DNA of 64,000 nt from Luteolibacter sp. SL250 (GTDB lineage: Bacteria > Verrucomicrobiota > Verrucomicrobiia > Verrucomicrobiales > Akkermansiaceae): contig NZ_CP113054.1 of the NCBI RefSeq assembly GCF_026625605.1, positions 248,001-312,000 of the forward strand. Reading direction: 5' to 3'. Position numbers and translations under genes: made by a program. The notes under the pieces were generated by a model. The model saw only the letters and a list, made by a program, of their open reading frames with translations, was not told where the DNA came from and searched no databases. Shown here piece after piece: positions 1 through 6,379 of the stretch (positions are counted from its first letter, which is position 1; every line of letters begins with the position of its first letter).

Positions 1-150
1 GAACCTTTCCTCATCCGCGAAACGGCCCGCAAGTTCCAGTGGACCCGCTCGATGATGACCGTGTGGAGGCGTAAGGAGGGAGGACATTGCGGCAGAGCCG
101 CTATGTCCTCCCTCCTTACACCTTCAGCCACGACCGTTTCGCAGGCGTGA
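1..150 (+). CDS. 3' end of an unidentified gene, running into a repeat
   Basis: Only the C-terminal end lies in the window. In frame 1 the first 24 codons have strongly GC-biased third positions, as in the neighbouring genes, and read EPFLIRETARKFQW and onward. The frame then passes through the palindromic repeat at 71-120 and stops at TGA 148-150, overlapping the end of tsaB on the other strand. Frame 3 instead stops at TAA 72-74, the first bases of the repeat, but its third-position bias is poor. I infer that frame 1 is real and that its natural end was displaced by the repeat. Family unknown; the tail is too short to identify. Confidence 0.4.
   Translation, partial: EPFLIRETARKFQWTRSMMTVWRRKEGGHCGRAAMSSLLTPSATTVSQA
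71..120. repeat. Solo copy of the GTAAGGAGGG palindrome (family A)
   Basis: Two perfect 16-base arms (72-87 and 103-118) enclose an inner GCGGC-AGA-GCCGC stem, giving a nearly continuous 21-bp hairpin with one T-T mismatch. The right-hand TTA (116-118) is the stop codon of tsaB on the minus strand. The same sequence forms the ends of the longer elements at 26725-27014 and 38820-39028. It lies between convergent genes and could also act as a bidirectional terminator. Confidence 0.85.
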
Positions 151-793
151 TGTGCGGGGGCTTGAGGTACATCGGCTGCGGGGGTTCTGCCATCCAGCGG
201 GCGCGGGTTCCCTCATCCGTGTTGTTCCAGGCCTTCCAAAGCAGGGCGGCGGTGGGAAACCCGAGCCGCACGCGCTCCAGAACCTCCGGCGGGAGCGGGA
301 AGCGCGCGGGATCCTCGAAGGAGACGATGGGATGGCCTGCGGAAACCGCGGCGGACACGGCTGACTGGAGGCCATGCGCGTCTGTCAGCGAAGGCTCCGT
401 CTGAAGCGTGAAGTTCTCCACCTGCGCGGTCCAGAAGCTGCCCCGGCGCGCATCCCCGACGACAAGGTAGGGCGCGCCATTCTCCGCCTGCGGCAGCGCG
501 AGGATGGAAGGAAACGCCACCACCGGCGCTCCGTGGGCGAGCGCCACGCCCTGCGCGGCGGAAATGCCCACCCGGGTGCCACTGTAGCTGCCGGGACCAC
601 TGCCCGCCAGCACCAGCCGGATGCTCCCCGGTGCTTCCTTTCCGATGAGTTCCCCCAATGGACCGAACAGCAGCGCGTTGTGGCTGCGGTCGCTGGTGAA
701 CTCCTTCTGCGCCAGTTCTCCCCCGGCATCAACAAACGCCAGCGAAGCCGCCGGAGTGGAGGTTTCGACGATGAGAACGGAGGTTTCTGGCAT
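116..793 (-). CDS. tsaB: tRNA threonylcarbamoyladenosine biosynthesis protein TsaB
   Basis: 225-residue ASKHA-fold protein. In the family, TsaB pairs with the TsaD catalytic subunit and TsaE to transfer the threonylcarbamoyl group to A37 of ANN-decoding tRNAs in the cytoplasm. The N-terminus has the ILIVETST-like first strand, and the family signature GSGPGSYSGTRVG lies at residues 64-76. Length is normal for bacterial TsaB. It is divergent from the citrate synthase gene, with 138 bp between them. The stop codon TAA (118-116) is the last three bases of the palindromic repeat at 71-120, so the end of the protein is set by the repeat. The tail (about 30 residues) may therefore differ from relatives. 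tsaD and tsaE are not in the window. Confidence 0.92.
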   Translation of the reverse strand: MPETSVLIVETSTPAASLAFVDAGGELAQKEFTSDRSHNALLFGPLGELIGKEAPGSIRLVLAGSGPGSYSGTRVGISAAQGVALAHGAPVVAFPSILALPQAENGAPYLVVGDARRGSFWTAQVENFTLQTEPSLTDAHGLQSAVSAAVSAGHPIVSFEDPARFPLPPEVLERVRLGFPTAALLWKAWNNTDEGTRARWMAEPPQPMYLKPPHITPAKRSWLKV

Positions 794-931
794 GAAGGAA
801 GCTTACGCCACGGGGGCCACCCGTGCCAACCTGCTTTCGGCGGGGGAAATCGCGGAGTTTCTCCCTTGCCGTCAGCGGCCAGACCCGCTTTGTTCCCGAA
901 CGCCTTGTTGAAATCCTGAAAATTTTCTCTC

Positions 932-2062
932 ATGACTGATTACGCACGCGGCCTGGAAGGGGTCATTGCCAACGAATCCGCCCTCAGCAACGTGATCGGC
1001 GACATCGGTGAGCTGAGCTACCTCGGCTACCATATCGATGAGCTGGTGAACAACTGTACCTACGAGGAGGTCATCTACCTGCTCCACAAAGGCCGCCTGC
1101 CGAACCGCGCCGAACTCACCGACTTCGAAGCCCGCATCCGCTCCGACCGCCGCCTGCCGGACGGCGTGATCGAGTTCCTCAAGCATGCGCCGAAAACCGC
1201 CGCCCCGATGGACGTGCTCCGCACGGGCATCTCCATGCTCGGCCTTTATGACAAGCGCGTGAAAATCGGTGCGCCGGACATCGAGGCGGACTCCGAAATC
1301 GCCCTCTCCATCGTGGCGAAGATCCCCGTCATCGTCGCCGCCTACCACCGCTTCCGCCAGGGACTGGAACTGCCACCCGTGCGCGACGATCTCTCCGAGG
1401 CGCAGCATCTCCTCTACCTCATCAACGGTGAGGAAGCCGGTGAGGTGTCCGTGAAGATCCTGGACGTCGCCCTGATCCTGCACGCGGACCACGGCATGAA
1501 CGCCTCCACGTTCTCCGCCCGCGTGACCGTGGCCACCCTTTCGGACATGTATTCCGCCGTCACCTCCGCCATCGGCACCCTGAAAGGGCCGCTCCACGGC
1601 GGCGCGAACGAGGGCGTGATCCACATGCTCCAGGAGATCGGCGAGCCGGATCAGGTCGATGAATACGTCGAGGGCAAGCTGGCCCGGAAAGAGAAAATCA
1701 TGGGCATCGGCCACCGGATCTACAAGGTGCTGGACCCACGCGCCCCTCACCTCCGCCGTCTGGCCATCCAACTCACCGAAGAACTCGGCGAGCCGAAATG
1801 GATCAAAATGTCCGAGCGCATCGCCCAGATCATGCGCGAGCGCAAAGGCCTGGAAGCGAACGTCGATTTCTACTCCGCCACGGTTTATTACTCCCTCGGC
1901 ATCCCGACCGACCTTTTCACGCCGATCTTCGCGATCGCCCGCGCATCCGGTTGGACCGCGCAGGTGCTGGAGCAGCTCCGCGACAACCGCCTCTACCGTC
2001 CGCTCACCCTCTACACCGGCCCGAAGGAGCTGATGAAGGTGCCGCCGATGGAGTCCCGCTGA
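932..2062 (+). CDS. gltA: Citrate synthase (citrate/2-methylcitrate synthase family)
   Basis: 376-residue single-domain enzyme of the short bacterial class. It condenses acetyl-CoA with oxaloacetate to citrate at entry to the TCA cycle. The catalytic set is visible: His222 in GPLHGGANEGV, His261 in MGIGHRIYK, and Asp312 in ANVDFYS, plus the C-terminal arginine region RLYRPLTLY. Length fits the roughly 370-residue gram-positive/archaeal-like type, which also includes 2-methylcitrate synthases. No prpB or prpD is nearby, so citrate synthase is the more likely function, but activity with propionyl-CoA cannot be excluded. The ATG at 932 is chosen because the protein aligns from its first residues. 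A small lipoprotein gene starts 10 bp after the stop. Confidence 0.93.
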   Translation: MTDYARGLEGVIANESALSNVIGDIGELSYLGYHIDELVNNCTYEEVIYLLHKGRLPNRAELTDFEARIRSDRRLPDGVIEFLKHAPKTAAPMDVLRTGISMLGLYDKRVKIGAPDIEADSEIALSIVAKIPVIVAAYHRFRQGLELPPVRDDLSEAQHLLYLINGEEAGEVSVKILDVALILHADHGMNASTFSARVTVATLSDMYSAVTSAIGTLKGPLHGGANEGVIHMLQEIGEPDQVDEYVEGKLARKEKIMGIGHRIYKVLDPRAPHLRRLAIQLTEELGEPKWIKMSERIAQIMRERKGLEANVDFYSATVYYSLGIPTDLFTPIFAIARASGWTAQVLEQLRDNRLYRPLTLYTGPKELMKVPPMESR

Positions 2063-2072
2063 CCCCTGCGCG

Positions 2073-2432
2073 ATGAAACCCTTGCTCATCGCCCACGGGA
2101 TCGTGGCGCTCTGCCTCGCCTCCTGCGCGAAGGATGGAGAGGCGGCGAATCAGGATCCCCTGGCACCGGGCGCCGCCGGTGAGACCGCCGCGGCGGGCAC
2201 TCCGGGTGCGACGACCGGAAAGCCGGAGAGAAAGAAGGAGGAAGTCTCCGAAGCCGTCGGTGATCCCCTCCTGCCCGCCGGGCAGACGGGCAAGGACGAA
2301 GGTCTGCGTCTGCCGAACATGCTGGGCCTGCCGGAAGACCGCGACCTCAAGGCCACCAATCCGACCACCACGGCTTCCGAACCGGAGCAGGGTGGCGTGA
2401 TTTCCCGGCCTCCGGTCGAGAAAAAGGAGTGA
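2073..2432 (+). CDS. Small putative lipoprotein
   Basis: 119 residues with a short hydrophobic leader ending in LASC, a lipobox with Cys at about residue 18, so probably lipid-anchored in the periplasm or outer membrane. The rest is low complexity and hydrophilic, rich in Ala, Gly, Pro, Glu and Lys, with no domain I recognise. It starts 10 bp after the citrate synthase stop, so it may be co-transcribed, although a functional link is not evident. An Ala/Gly-rich body like this is common in verrucomicrobial lipoproteins of unknown role. Confidence 0.7.
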   Translation: MKPLLIAHGIVALCLASCAKDGEAANQDPLAPGAAGETAAAGTPGATTGKPERKKEEVSEAVGDPLLPAGQTGKDEGLRLPNMLGLPEDRDLKATNPTTTASEPEQGGVISRPPVEKKE

Positions 2433-2510
2433 GTTGGCGTGGCGAATTTCGTGAGAAATTCGGCTGGGTCGATGCCATCCGAAAGAATCGGCTCCTGTTT
2501 TTCACCGACT

Positions 2511-2547
2511 TCCCCCCAGCCGGAAGTCCCACGACTTCCGCTACCCC
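2511..2547. repeat. GGAAGTC hairpin repeat (family C, copy 1)
   Basis: A 37-base element with the hairpin CGGAAGTC-CCAC-GACTTCCG. The same 37 bases recur in reverse orientation at 16205-16241 with a single difference, in the loop. It lies in the gap between the small lipoprotein and the OmpH-like gene. Confidence 0.8.
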
Positions 2548-2616
2548 TCGGATGGTCACCCGATGCGGGCCTATTTTCCCGGGGGATTCCTCCTCCGCCG
2601 CGCGTTGATGGGGTGA

Positions 2617-3231
2617 ATGAGACGCTTCCCCATCCTTTCCATCCTCTTCCTTTCCGCCGCCTGCGGGTTGCCGCCCTGCACCGCGCAGACCACTTCGCCG
2701 AAGATCGCCACGGTGGACATGCAGGTGCTCTTCAAGCGGCACCCGCTGACCCATGAGGCGGAGAAGGAACTCAGCGGGGAGCGAGCCCGCGTCCAGAAAG
2801 ACAACAACGAGCGGGGCGCCCGCGTGCGGGAGGTGGAGACGGAACTGAACGCGCTGCGGAAGCAACTGGAGGACCCCACGGTGAACGAGGCGAAGAAGCA
2901 GGCGCTGTTCAAGCAATGGCAGATGCGCCAGCAGGAGGGCCTGGCCATGGAGCGGGAGCGGGTGGAGTTCCAGCGCCGCCGCACCCAGGCCATCAACGAG
3001 CGGATGGTGCAGAGGATGAAGGAGATCCTCGCGGAGATCCGCAAGCTGGTGGTGGAGCAGGCGAAAAAGGACGGCTACGACCATGTGCTGGACAGCTCCG
3101 GCCTCAGCACTTCGCAGGTGCCCATATTGCTCTACTCGAAGGACGCCACGGACATAACGGCCGGCCTGCTCGGCCAACTGGATGCCCTGCCGGAACCAGC
3201 CGAGGATACCCCCTCACCGGATCCCCAGTGA
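2617..3231 (+). CDS. OmpH/Skp-family periplasmic chaperone
   Basis: 204 residues. An N-terminal signal peptide (about 1-24, ending near CTAQ) is followed by KIATVDMQVLFKRHP, the typical Skp/OmpH first strand. A long charged coiled-coil region (about 45-150) rich in Glu, Arg, Gln and Lys follows, then the C-terminal strand segment YDHVLDSSGLSTS. In the family, Skp trimers hold unfolded outer-membrane proteins in the periplasm. It is slightly longer than E. coli Skp because of a Pro/Glu-rich tail. Usual neighbours (bamA, lpxD) are absent here, so it may be one of several OmpH paralogues. The downstream sigma-factor gene begins 55 bp later. Confidence 0.85.
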   Translation: MRRFPILSILFLSAACGLPPCTAQTTSPKIATVDMQVLFKRHPLTHEAEKELSGERARVQKDNNERGARVREVETELNALRKQLEDPTVNEAKKQALFKQWQMRQQEGLAMERERVEFQRRRTQAINERMVQRMKEILAEIRKLVVEQAKKDGYDHVLDSSGLSTSQVPILLYSKDATDITAGLLGQLDALPEPAEDTPSPDPQ

Positions 3232-3286
3232 ATGCGCGCGCTCGCATCCTCACCGGAACGCGCTATGTTTGCCTGAATCGACCGCC

Positions 3287-3823
3287 ATGGAAACCCCCGC
3301 CCTCAGCCACGGACTGGCGCGCTGCGACGAAGCGGCATGGGCGCATTTCCACGAACGCTACTATGGATGGATCCTCAGCCGGGCGGTGTCCCGCGGAGCA
3401 TCCGCCGGGGATGCGCCGGAGATCGTGCAGCGCGTTTATCTGCGTGTCCTGCGTCATGCCCGGACGTTCCGCGAAACGGATGACTTCGAGGCATGGCTGT
3501 GCTGCCTGACCCGCTGCGAGGTCATCGACGCGGCCCGCAGCGGCAAGCGCCGCAACTGGCTGGGGGAGAAGTTCCAGCACTGGCAGACGACGCGATCCGC
3601 CGGGCAGATCGACGCCCGCGGAGAACGGCTGGATGAGGCGCTGGCCCGGCTGGAGGACGTGGAGCGCACCCTCGTTTCCCGCCACTATCTGGAAGGTTGG
3701 TCGCAGGCGGAACTCGCCGAAGATGCCGGGACCACCGTGAAAGCCATCGAACGCCAGCTCTCCCGACTGCGACTGCGCCTCCGGGGCCACCTCAACCTGC
3801 CGGACCACCGCCGCCCCACATGA
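3287..3823 (+). CDS. ECF-type sigma-70 family RNA polymerase sigma factor
   Basis: 178 residues from the ATG at 3287. An upstream in-frame ATG at 3182 exists but would overlap the preceding gene and add a poorly conserved basic stretch. Sigma region 2 is at about 15-80 (EIVQRVYLRVLRHARTF, then the DNA-melting segment). Region 4 is at about 115-170, with the helix-turn-helix GWSQAELAEDAGTTVKAIERQ. There is no region 1 or 3, as expected for ECF factors. Its stop overlaps the next start (ATGA at 3820-3823), indicating translational coupling with a small membrane protein that is the natural candidate for its anti-sigma regulator. Confidence 0.88.
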   Translation: METPALSHGLARCDEAAWAHFHERYYGWILSRAVSRGASAGDAPEIVQRVYLRVLRHARTFRETDDFEAWLCCLTRCEVIDAARSGKRRNWLGEKFQHWQTTRSAGQIDARGERLDEALARLEDVERTLVSRHYLEGWSQAELAEDAGTTVKAIERQLSRLRLRLRGHLNLPDHRRPT

Positions 3824-4170
3824 AAACCACCGATCCCAGAGCCAAGGAAGTGTGGAACCGCACCCTCGACGCCGTCCGCCGCGAACGCCGCCGACGCAGG
3901 ACCCGCAGGGCGGCCCTCTCCGTCGCCGCCGTGATGCTGCCGGTGCTGCTGATGCTTTCCCGCAGGGAACCCACGCCCACCACGACGCGGGAAACGGAAC
4001 CTCCCCCGGTTACGGTCGCGGAGCAGCCGGCGCTGGCGGTAATGGTCATCCGGGACGGCGTGCCGACCCTGGAAGCTCTGTCTCCCGGCGATCTGCCGGA
4101 TACGGAGCTTCATCTCTCGCTCGCGCCGATCCTCGCGGACTACCGGGATCTTTCGGAAGAAAGGTTCTGA
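3820..4170 (+). CDS. Small single-pass membrane protein, candidate anti-sigma factor
   Basis: 116 residues from the ATG that overlaps the sigma-factor stop codon. There is a basic N-terminal cytoplasmic segment (about 1-25, with an Arg-rich run), one transmembrane helix (about 28-43, ALSVAAVMLPVLLML), then a short periplasmic domain of about 70 residues. This layout and the 4-bp overlap with an ECF sigma gene are what one expects for an anti-sigma or co-regulator. However, I see no zinc-binding HxxxCxxC anti-sigma motif, so the role is inferred from context only. The stop TGA lies one base before the family A repeat that hosts the insertion sequence. Confidence 0.6.
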   Translation: MKTTDPRAKEVWNRTLDAVRRERRRRRTRRAALSVAAVMLPVLLMLSRREPTPTTTRETEPPPVTVAEQPALAVMVIRDGVPTLEALSPGDLPDTELHLSLAPILADYRDLSEERF

Positions 4171-4258
4171 GTAAGGAGGGAGGACACTCCTGAGGTGAGT
4201 TAAATGGTTGGACCATTTGTCCCCGGAGAATAGAGGACAGTCAGAACCAACCATCCCC

Positions 4259-4555
4259 ATGAGTGCCCAGTATAGTGATGAGTTCATGATCCGTGCCGTT
4301 GCCTTGATCGACGCCTGTGGATCGGTCACCGAGGTGTCCCGCCAGCTCGGCGTGGCGCGCAGCGCCCTCTACCGCTGGCGCGACAAGGCACGGAAGCCCG
4401 CCCCGCGCCCCACCTCCCCGCAAAAGGAAGCCGCCTTGGTTTCCGAGTTGCAGGCGGTCCGCCGCGAACTGGCCCGCCTCACCCAGGAGAACGACATTTT
4501 AAAAAAAGCCTCCGCGATCCTGGGCTCCTCTGTTCCACCCGATCCAGAACGCTGA
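4259..4555 (+). CDS. IS3-family transposase OrfA (helix-turn-helix protein)
   Basis: 98 residues from ATG 4259. A possible earlier start exists at 4208, but the conserved part begins MSAQYSDEF. An N-terminal helix-turn-helix (about 5-45, SVTEVSRQLGVARSALYRW) is followed by a C-terminal leucine-zipper-like coiled coil (about 58-85) ending in NDILKKASAIL, typical of IS3-family OrfA. It recognises the IS ends. The A7 run at 4501-4507 falls in the ILKKA codons. A -1 slip there leads into a frame that is open all the way into orfB, so OrfA is also the N-terminal part of the fused OrfAB transposase. Confidence 0.9.
   Translation: MSAQYSDEFMIRAVALIDACGSVTEVSRQLGVARSALYRWRDKARKPAPRPTSPQKEAALVSELQAVRRELARLTQENDILKKASAILGSSVPPDPER
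4501..4507 (+). other. Probable -1 programmed ribosomal frameshift site (A7)
   Basis: Seven consecutive A residues. In the OrfA frame the codons are TTA AAA AAA GCC; one base back they read AAA AAA AGC. From that point the -1 frame has no stop until 5406, the end of orfB. This is the standard arrangement for making the OrfAB transposase in the IS3 family. I did not identify a downstream pseudoknot. Confidence 0.8.
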
Positions 4556-4605
4556 TCAAGGAGCTGCGGGAAAGCAGCGGGGCCAGCCTGCGCAGGATCT
4601 GCTCG

Positions 4606-5406
4606 GTGCTGGGTTTGCCGCGCAGCACCTATCACCACAAGCCCCGTCCTCCCGCGCAACCCTGGCCGGATCAGGAACTCGCCGCCCTCATCAGCACCAT
4701 CTTCCACGCCAACCGCCGCTGCTACGGCTACCGCCGGATCGCCTGCGAATTGGCCAATCGTGGCGTCTCCTGCGGCTGGCAGCGGGCGCGCAGGATGATG
4801 CGCCGGCAAGGTCTCCACGCCATCCAGCGCCGGCGCTTCACCCCGAAGACCAGCGATGGCAAGGCCTCCCATCCCTGTGCCAACCTGCTTGCCAAACTGC
4901 CGCCACCCCAGGCTCCCGACCAGGTCTGGGCCGGGGACATCACCTTCATCCCGAGCCGTGAGGGTTGGCTCTACCTCGCCGTGGTCATCGACCTGTGGTC
5001 ACGCCGGATCATCGGCTGGAGCCTGTCACGCTCCATCGACCGCGCGTTGGTCACCGATGCCCTGCGGCAGGCGCTCCAGAGCCGCAGGAAGATCGTTTCC
5101 ACCATTTTCCACAGCGACCGGGGCAGCCAGTATTCGAGCACCGCGTTCAGGGCGATGCTTGCCGGATCAGGCCTGCGACAGAGCATGTCGCGGCTGGCCA
5201 ATCCCTACGACAACGCCAGGACCGAATCCTTCATGGGTACCCTCAAAGCGGAAATGGCGGAGGAGGAAATCTTCAGGAATCTGGATGAGGCGCGGCAGAA
5301 GATCTTCAGCTACATCGATGCCTTCTACAATCCGAGGCGGCTCCATTCGTCGATCGGATACCTCAGTCCCAACCAATTCGAAGCCCGATTCCAGAGACAG
5401 AAATGA
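4606..5406 (+). CDS. IS3-family transposase OrfB (DDE integrase catalytic domain)
   Basis: 266 residues if started at ATG 4606, though translation probably enters by frameshift at 4501 from OrfA. An HTH_21-like region (about 25-80, NRRCYGYRRIACEL) precedes the rve integrase core: Asp in WAGDITFIPS, Asp in FHSDRGSQYSS and Glu in NARTESFMGTLK, followed by the C-terminal segment YNPRRLHSSIGYLSP. All three catalytic residues are present. The product cuts and joins the IS ends by a copy-out-paste-in mechanism via a circular intermediate. No internal stop or frameshift is seen, so the copy looks recently active. Confidence 0.93.
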   Translation: MLGLPRSTYHHKPRPPAQPWPDQELAALISTIFHANRRCYGYRRIACELANRGVSCGWQRARRMMRRQGLHAIQRRRFTPKTSDGKASHPCANLLAKLPPPQAPDQVWAGDITFIPSREGWLYLAVVIDLWSRRIIGWSLSRSIDRALVTDALRQALQSRRKIVSTIFHSDRGSQYSSTAFRAMLAGSGLRQSMSRLANPYDNARTESFMGTLKAEMAEEEIFRNLDEARQKIFSYIDAFYNPRRLHSSIGYLSPNQFEARFQRQK

Positions 5407-5663
5407 AGGACACCAGTGGTCCAATTTAGGGTTGCACCTCACTCCTGTCCTCCGGCGGCATTGGCAAATCATCATGGATTTACCGCGAAGCCGCAAAGGC
5501 TGCGAAAAGGCGTAAAGCCTATCTGCGGGCCTATCCAAGATTCGTTCCATTCGCAGGAAACGCAGCCAGCTCCTTCTCTTCCCTGAAAACTGAACACTGA
5601 AAACTTCTCCTCCTTTGTTCGCCAATGCCGCCGGAGGACAGGAGTGTCCTCCCTCCTTACTGA

Positions 5664-5695
5664 AAAGCGGCCTTTCCTTCCGGAAAGACCGCTTT
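5664..5695 (-). terminator. Hairpin downstream of ilvH
   Basis: A 14-bp stem (AAAGCGG-CCTTTCC paired with GGAAAGACCGCTTT) with a TTCC loop and one wobble position. It lies 30 bp after the ilvH stop and on the minus strand is followed by TTTTC, so a weak intrinsic terminator is plausible. It abuts the right end of the family A element. Confidence 0.55.
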
Positions 5696-5724
5696 GGGAG
5701 AGACAGGGAATTTCCTCCGCCGGA

Positions 5725-6267
5725 TCAGGTGGGCTGTTCGCCGCGGGCCATGACCACCTTGCCGGTGCGCACGGTCTCGATGATCTGGAACTGGGAGAAC
5801 ATGCCCACGGCGGCGTCCAGCTTCGGGCTGTCACCGTTGATCATGACGATCATCGAGGTGGGGGTGAGATCGACGGTCTTGCCGCCGAAGTGCTCGGTGA
5901 TCTGGAGCGCCTGGGAGCGCTCGGCAGGGGAGCACTTGATCTTGATGAGGATCATCTCCTTGGTGACGGAGTCCGCGGAGGTGTGCTCGAAGCAGTGGAT
6001 CACGTCGATCAGCTTGTTGACCTGCATGATGATCTGGTTGAGCCCCTTCGGGTCGCCGGAGATGCCGATGGTCATCCGCGAGAAGTTCGGGTTGCGGCCT
6101 TCGGAAACGACGAGCGAGTCGATGTTGAAGGCGCGGCGGGAGAACACCTGGCAGATGCGCATGAGGACGCCCGGCTCGTTGTTCACGAGGATGGAGAGCG
6201 TGTGCGTGGCGCCGCGCGCGGCGGCGGGTTTCACGGGAGTGTCGGTGGTGATGATGGTTTGGGACAT
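5725..6267 (-). CDS. ilvH: Acetolactate synthase small (regulatory) subunit
   Basis: 180 residues. An N-terminal ACT domain (about 22-95, starting HTLSILVNNEPGVLMRICQVFSRRAFNIDSL) is followed by the C-terminal ALS_ss domain (about 100-175). In the family this subunit activates the catalytic IlvB subunit and confers valine feedback inhibition on the first common step of branched-chain amino-acid synthesis. It lies 112 bp downstream of ilvB on the same strand, so they form an operon, but the gap holds a palindromic repeat rather than the tight coupling usual for this pair. The N-terminal extension before the ACT domain (about 20 residues) is longer than in E. coli IlvH. Confidence 0.94.
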   Translation of the reverse strand: MSQTIITTDTPVKPAAARGATHTLSILVNNEPGVLMRICQVFSRRAFNIDSLVVSEGRNPNFSRMTIGISGDPKGLNQIIMQVNKLIDVIHCFEHTSADSVTKEMILIKIKCSPAERSQALQITEHFGGKTVDLTPTSMIVMINGDSPKLDAAVGMFSQFQIIETVRTGKVVMARGEQPT

Positions 6268-6275
6268 CGGAGAAA

Positions 6276-6367
6276 AGTTTTCAGTTACTAGTGTTCAGTT
6301 TTCAGGCGAAGCCTTGCCAGCTTCAGTGTCCGTCGCAGGCTTCCCTGAAAACTGAACACTGAAAACT
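6276..6367. repeat. Inverted repeat of the CTGAACACTGAAAAC module between ilvB and ilvH
   Basis: The right arm (6344-6367) and left arm (6276-6305) are inverted copies. The left arm carries a 6-base insertion forming TTACTAGTG. The same module occurs inside the family A elements at 5583-5605 and, in part, near 26950. It would form a hairpin in the ilvB-ilvH transcript. Confidence 0.75.
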
Positions 6368-6379
6368 GACAAACTTCGT

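Larger units (their letters stand above)
4191..5441 (+). mobile_element. IS3-family insertion sequence, 1251 bp, apparently intact
   Basis: The ends are TG...CA with imperfect terminal inverted repeats: both begin TGAGGTG and share TTGGACCA followed by a similar GT..CC tail about 18 bases in. The flanks carry the direct repeat CTCC (4187-4190 and 5442-5445). The insertion site can be checked inside the window, because an uninterrupted relative of the target (ACACTCCTGTCC) exists at 38820-39028. The element carries orfA, orfB and an A7 slippery run between them. The DDE residues are intact, so it is probably functional. Confidence 0.93.
4171..5660. repeat. MITE-like element of family A, split by an insertion sequence
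   Basis: The left arm (4171-4190 plus 5446-5465) and the right arm (5621-5660) are perfect 40-base inverted repeats beginning GTAAGGAGGG once the IS at 4191-5441 and its 4-bp duplication are removed. The restored element is about 235 bp. Its interior carries a CGCAAAGG-type segment and the CTGAACACTGAAAACT module also seen in the other copies. There is no ORF of its own. It sits between the convergent anti-sigma-like gene and ilvH. Confidence 0.85.

Noticed and set aside
4168..5663. Target duplications for the MITE-like elements
   Set aside because: TGA flanks one copy and CAG another, depending on where the ends are drawn, but no consistent duplication length is found across copies.
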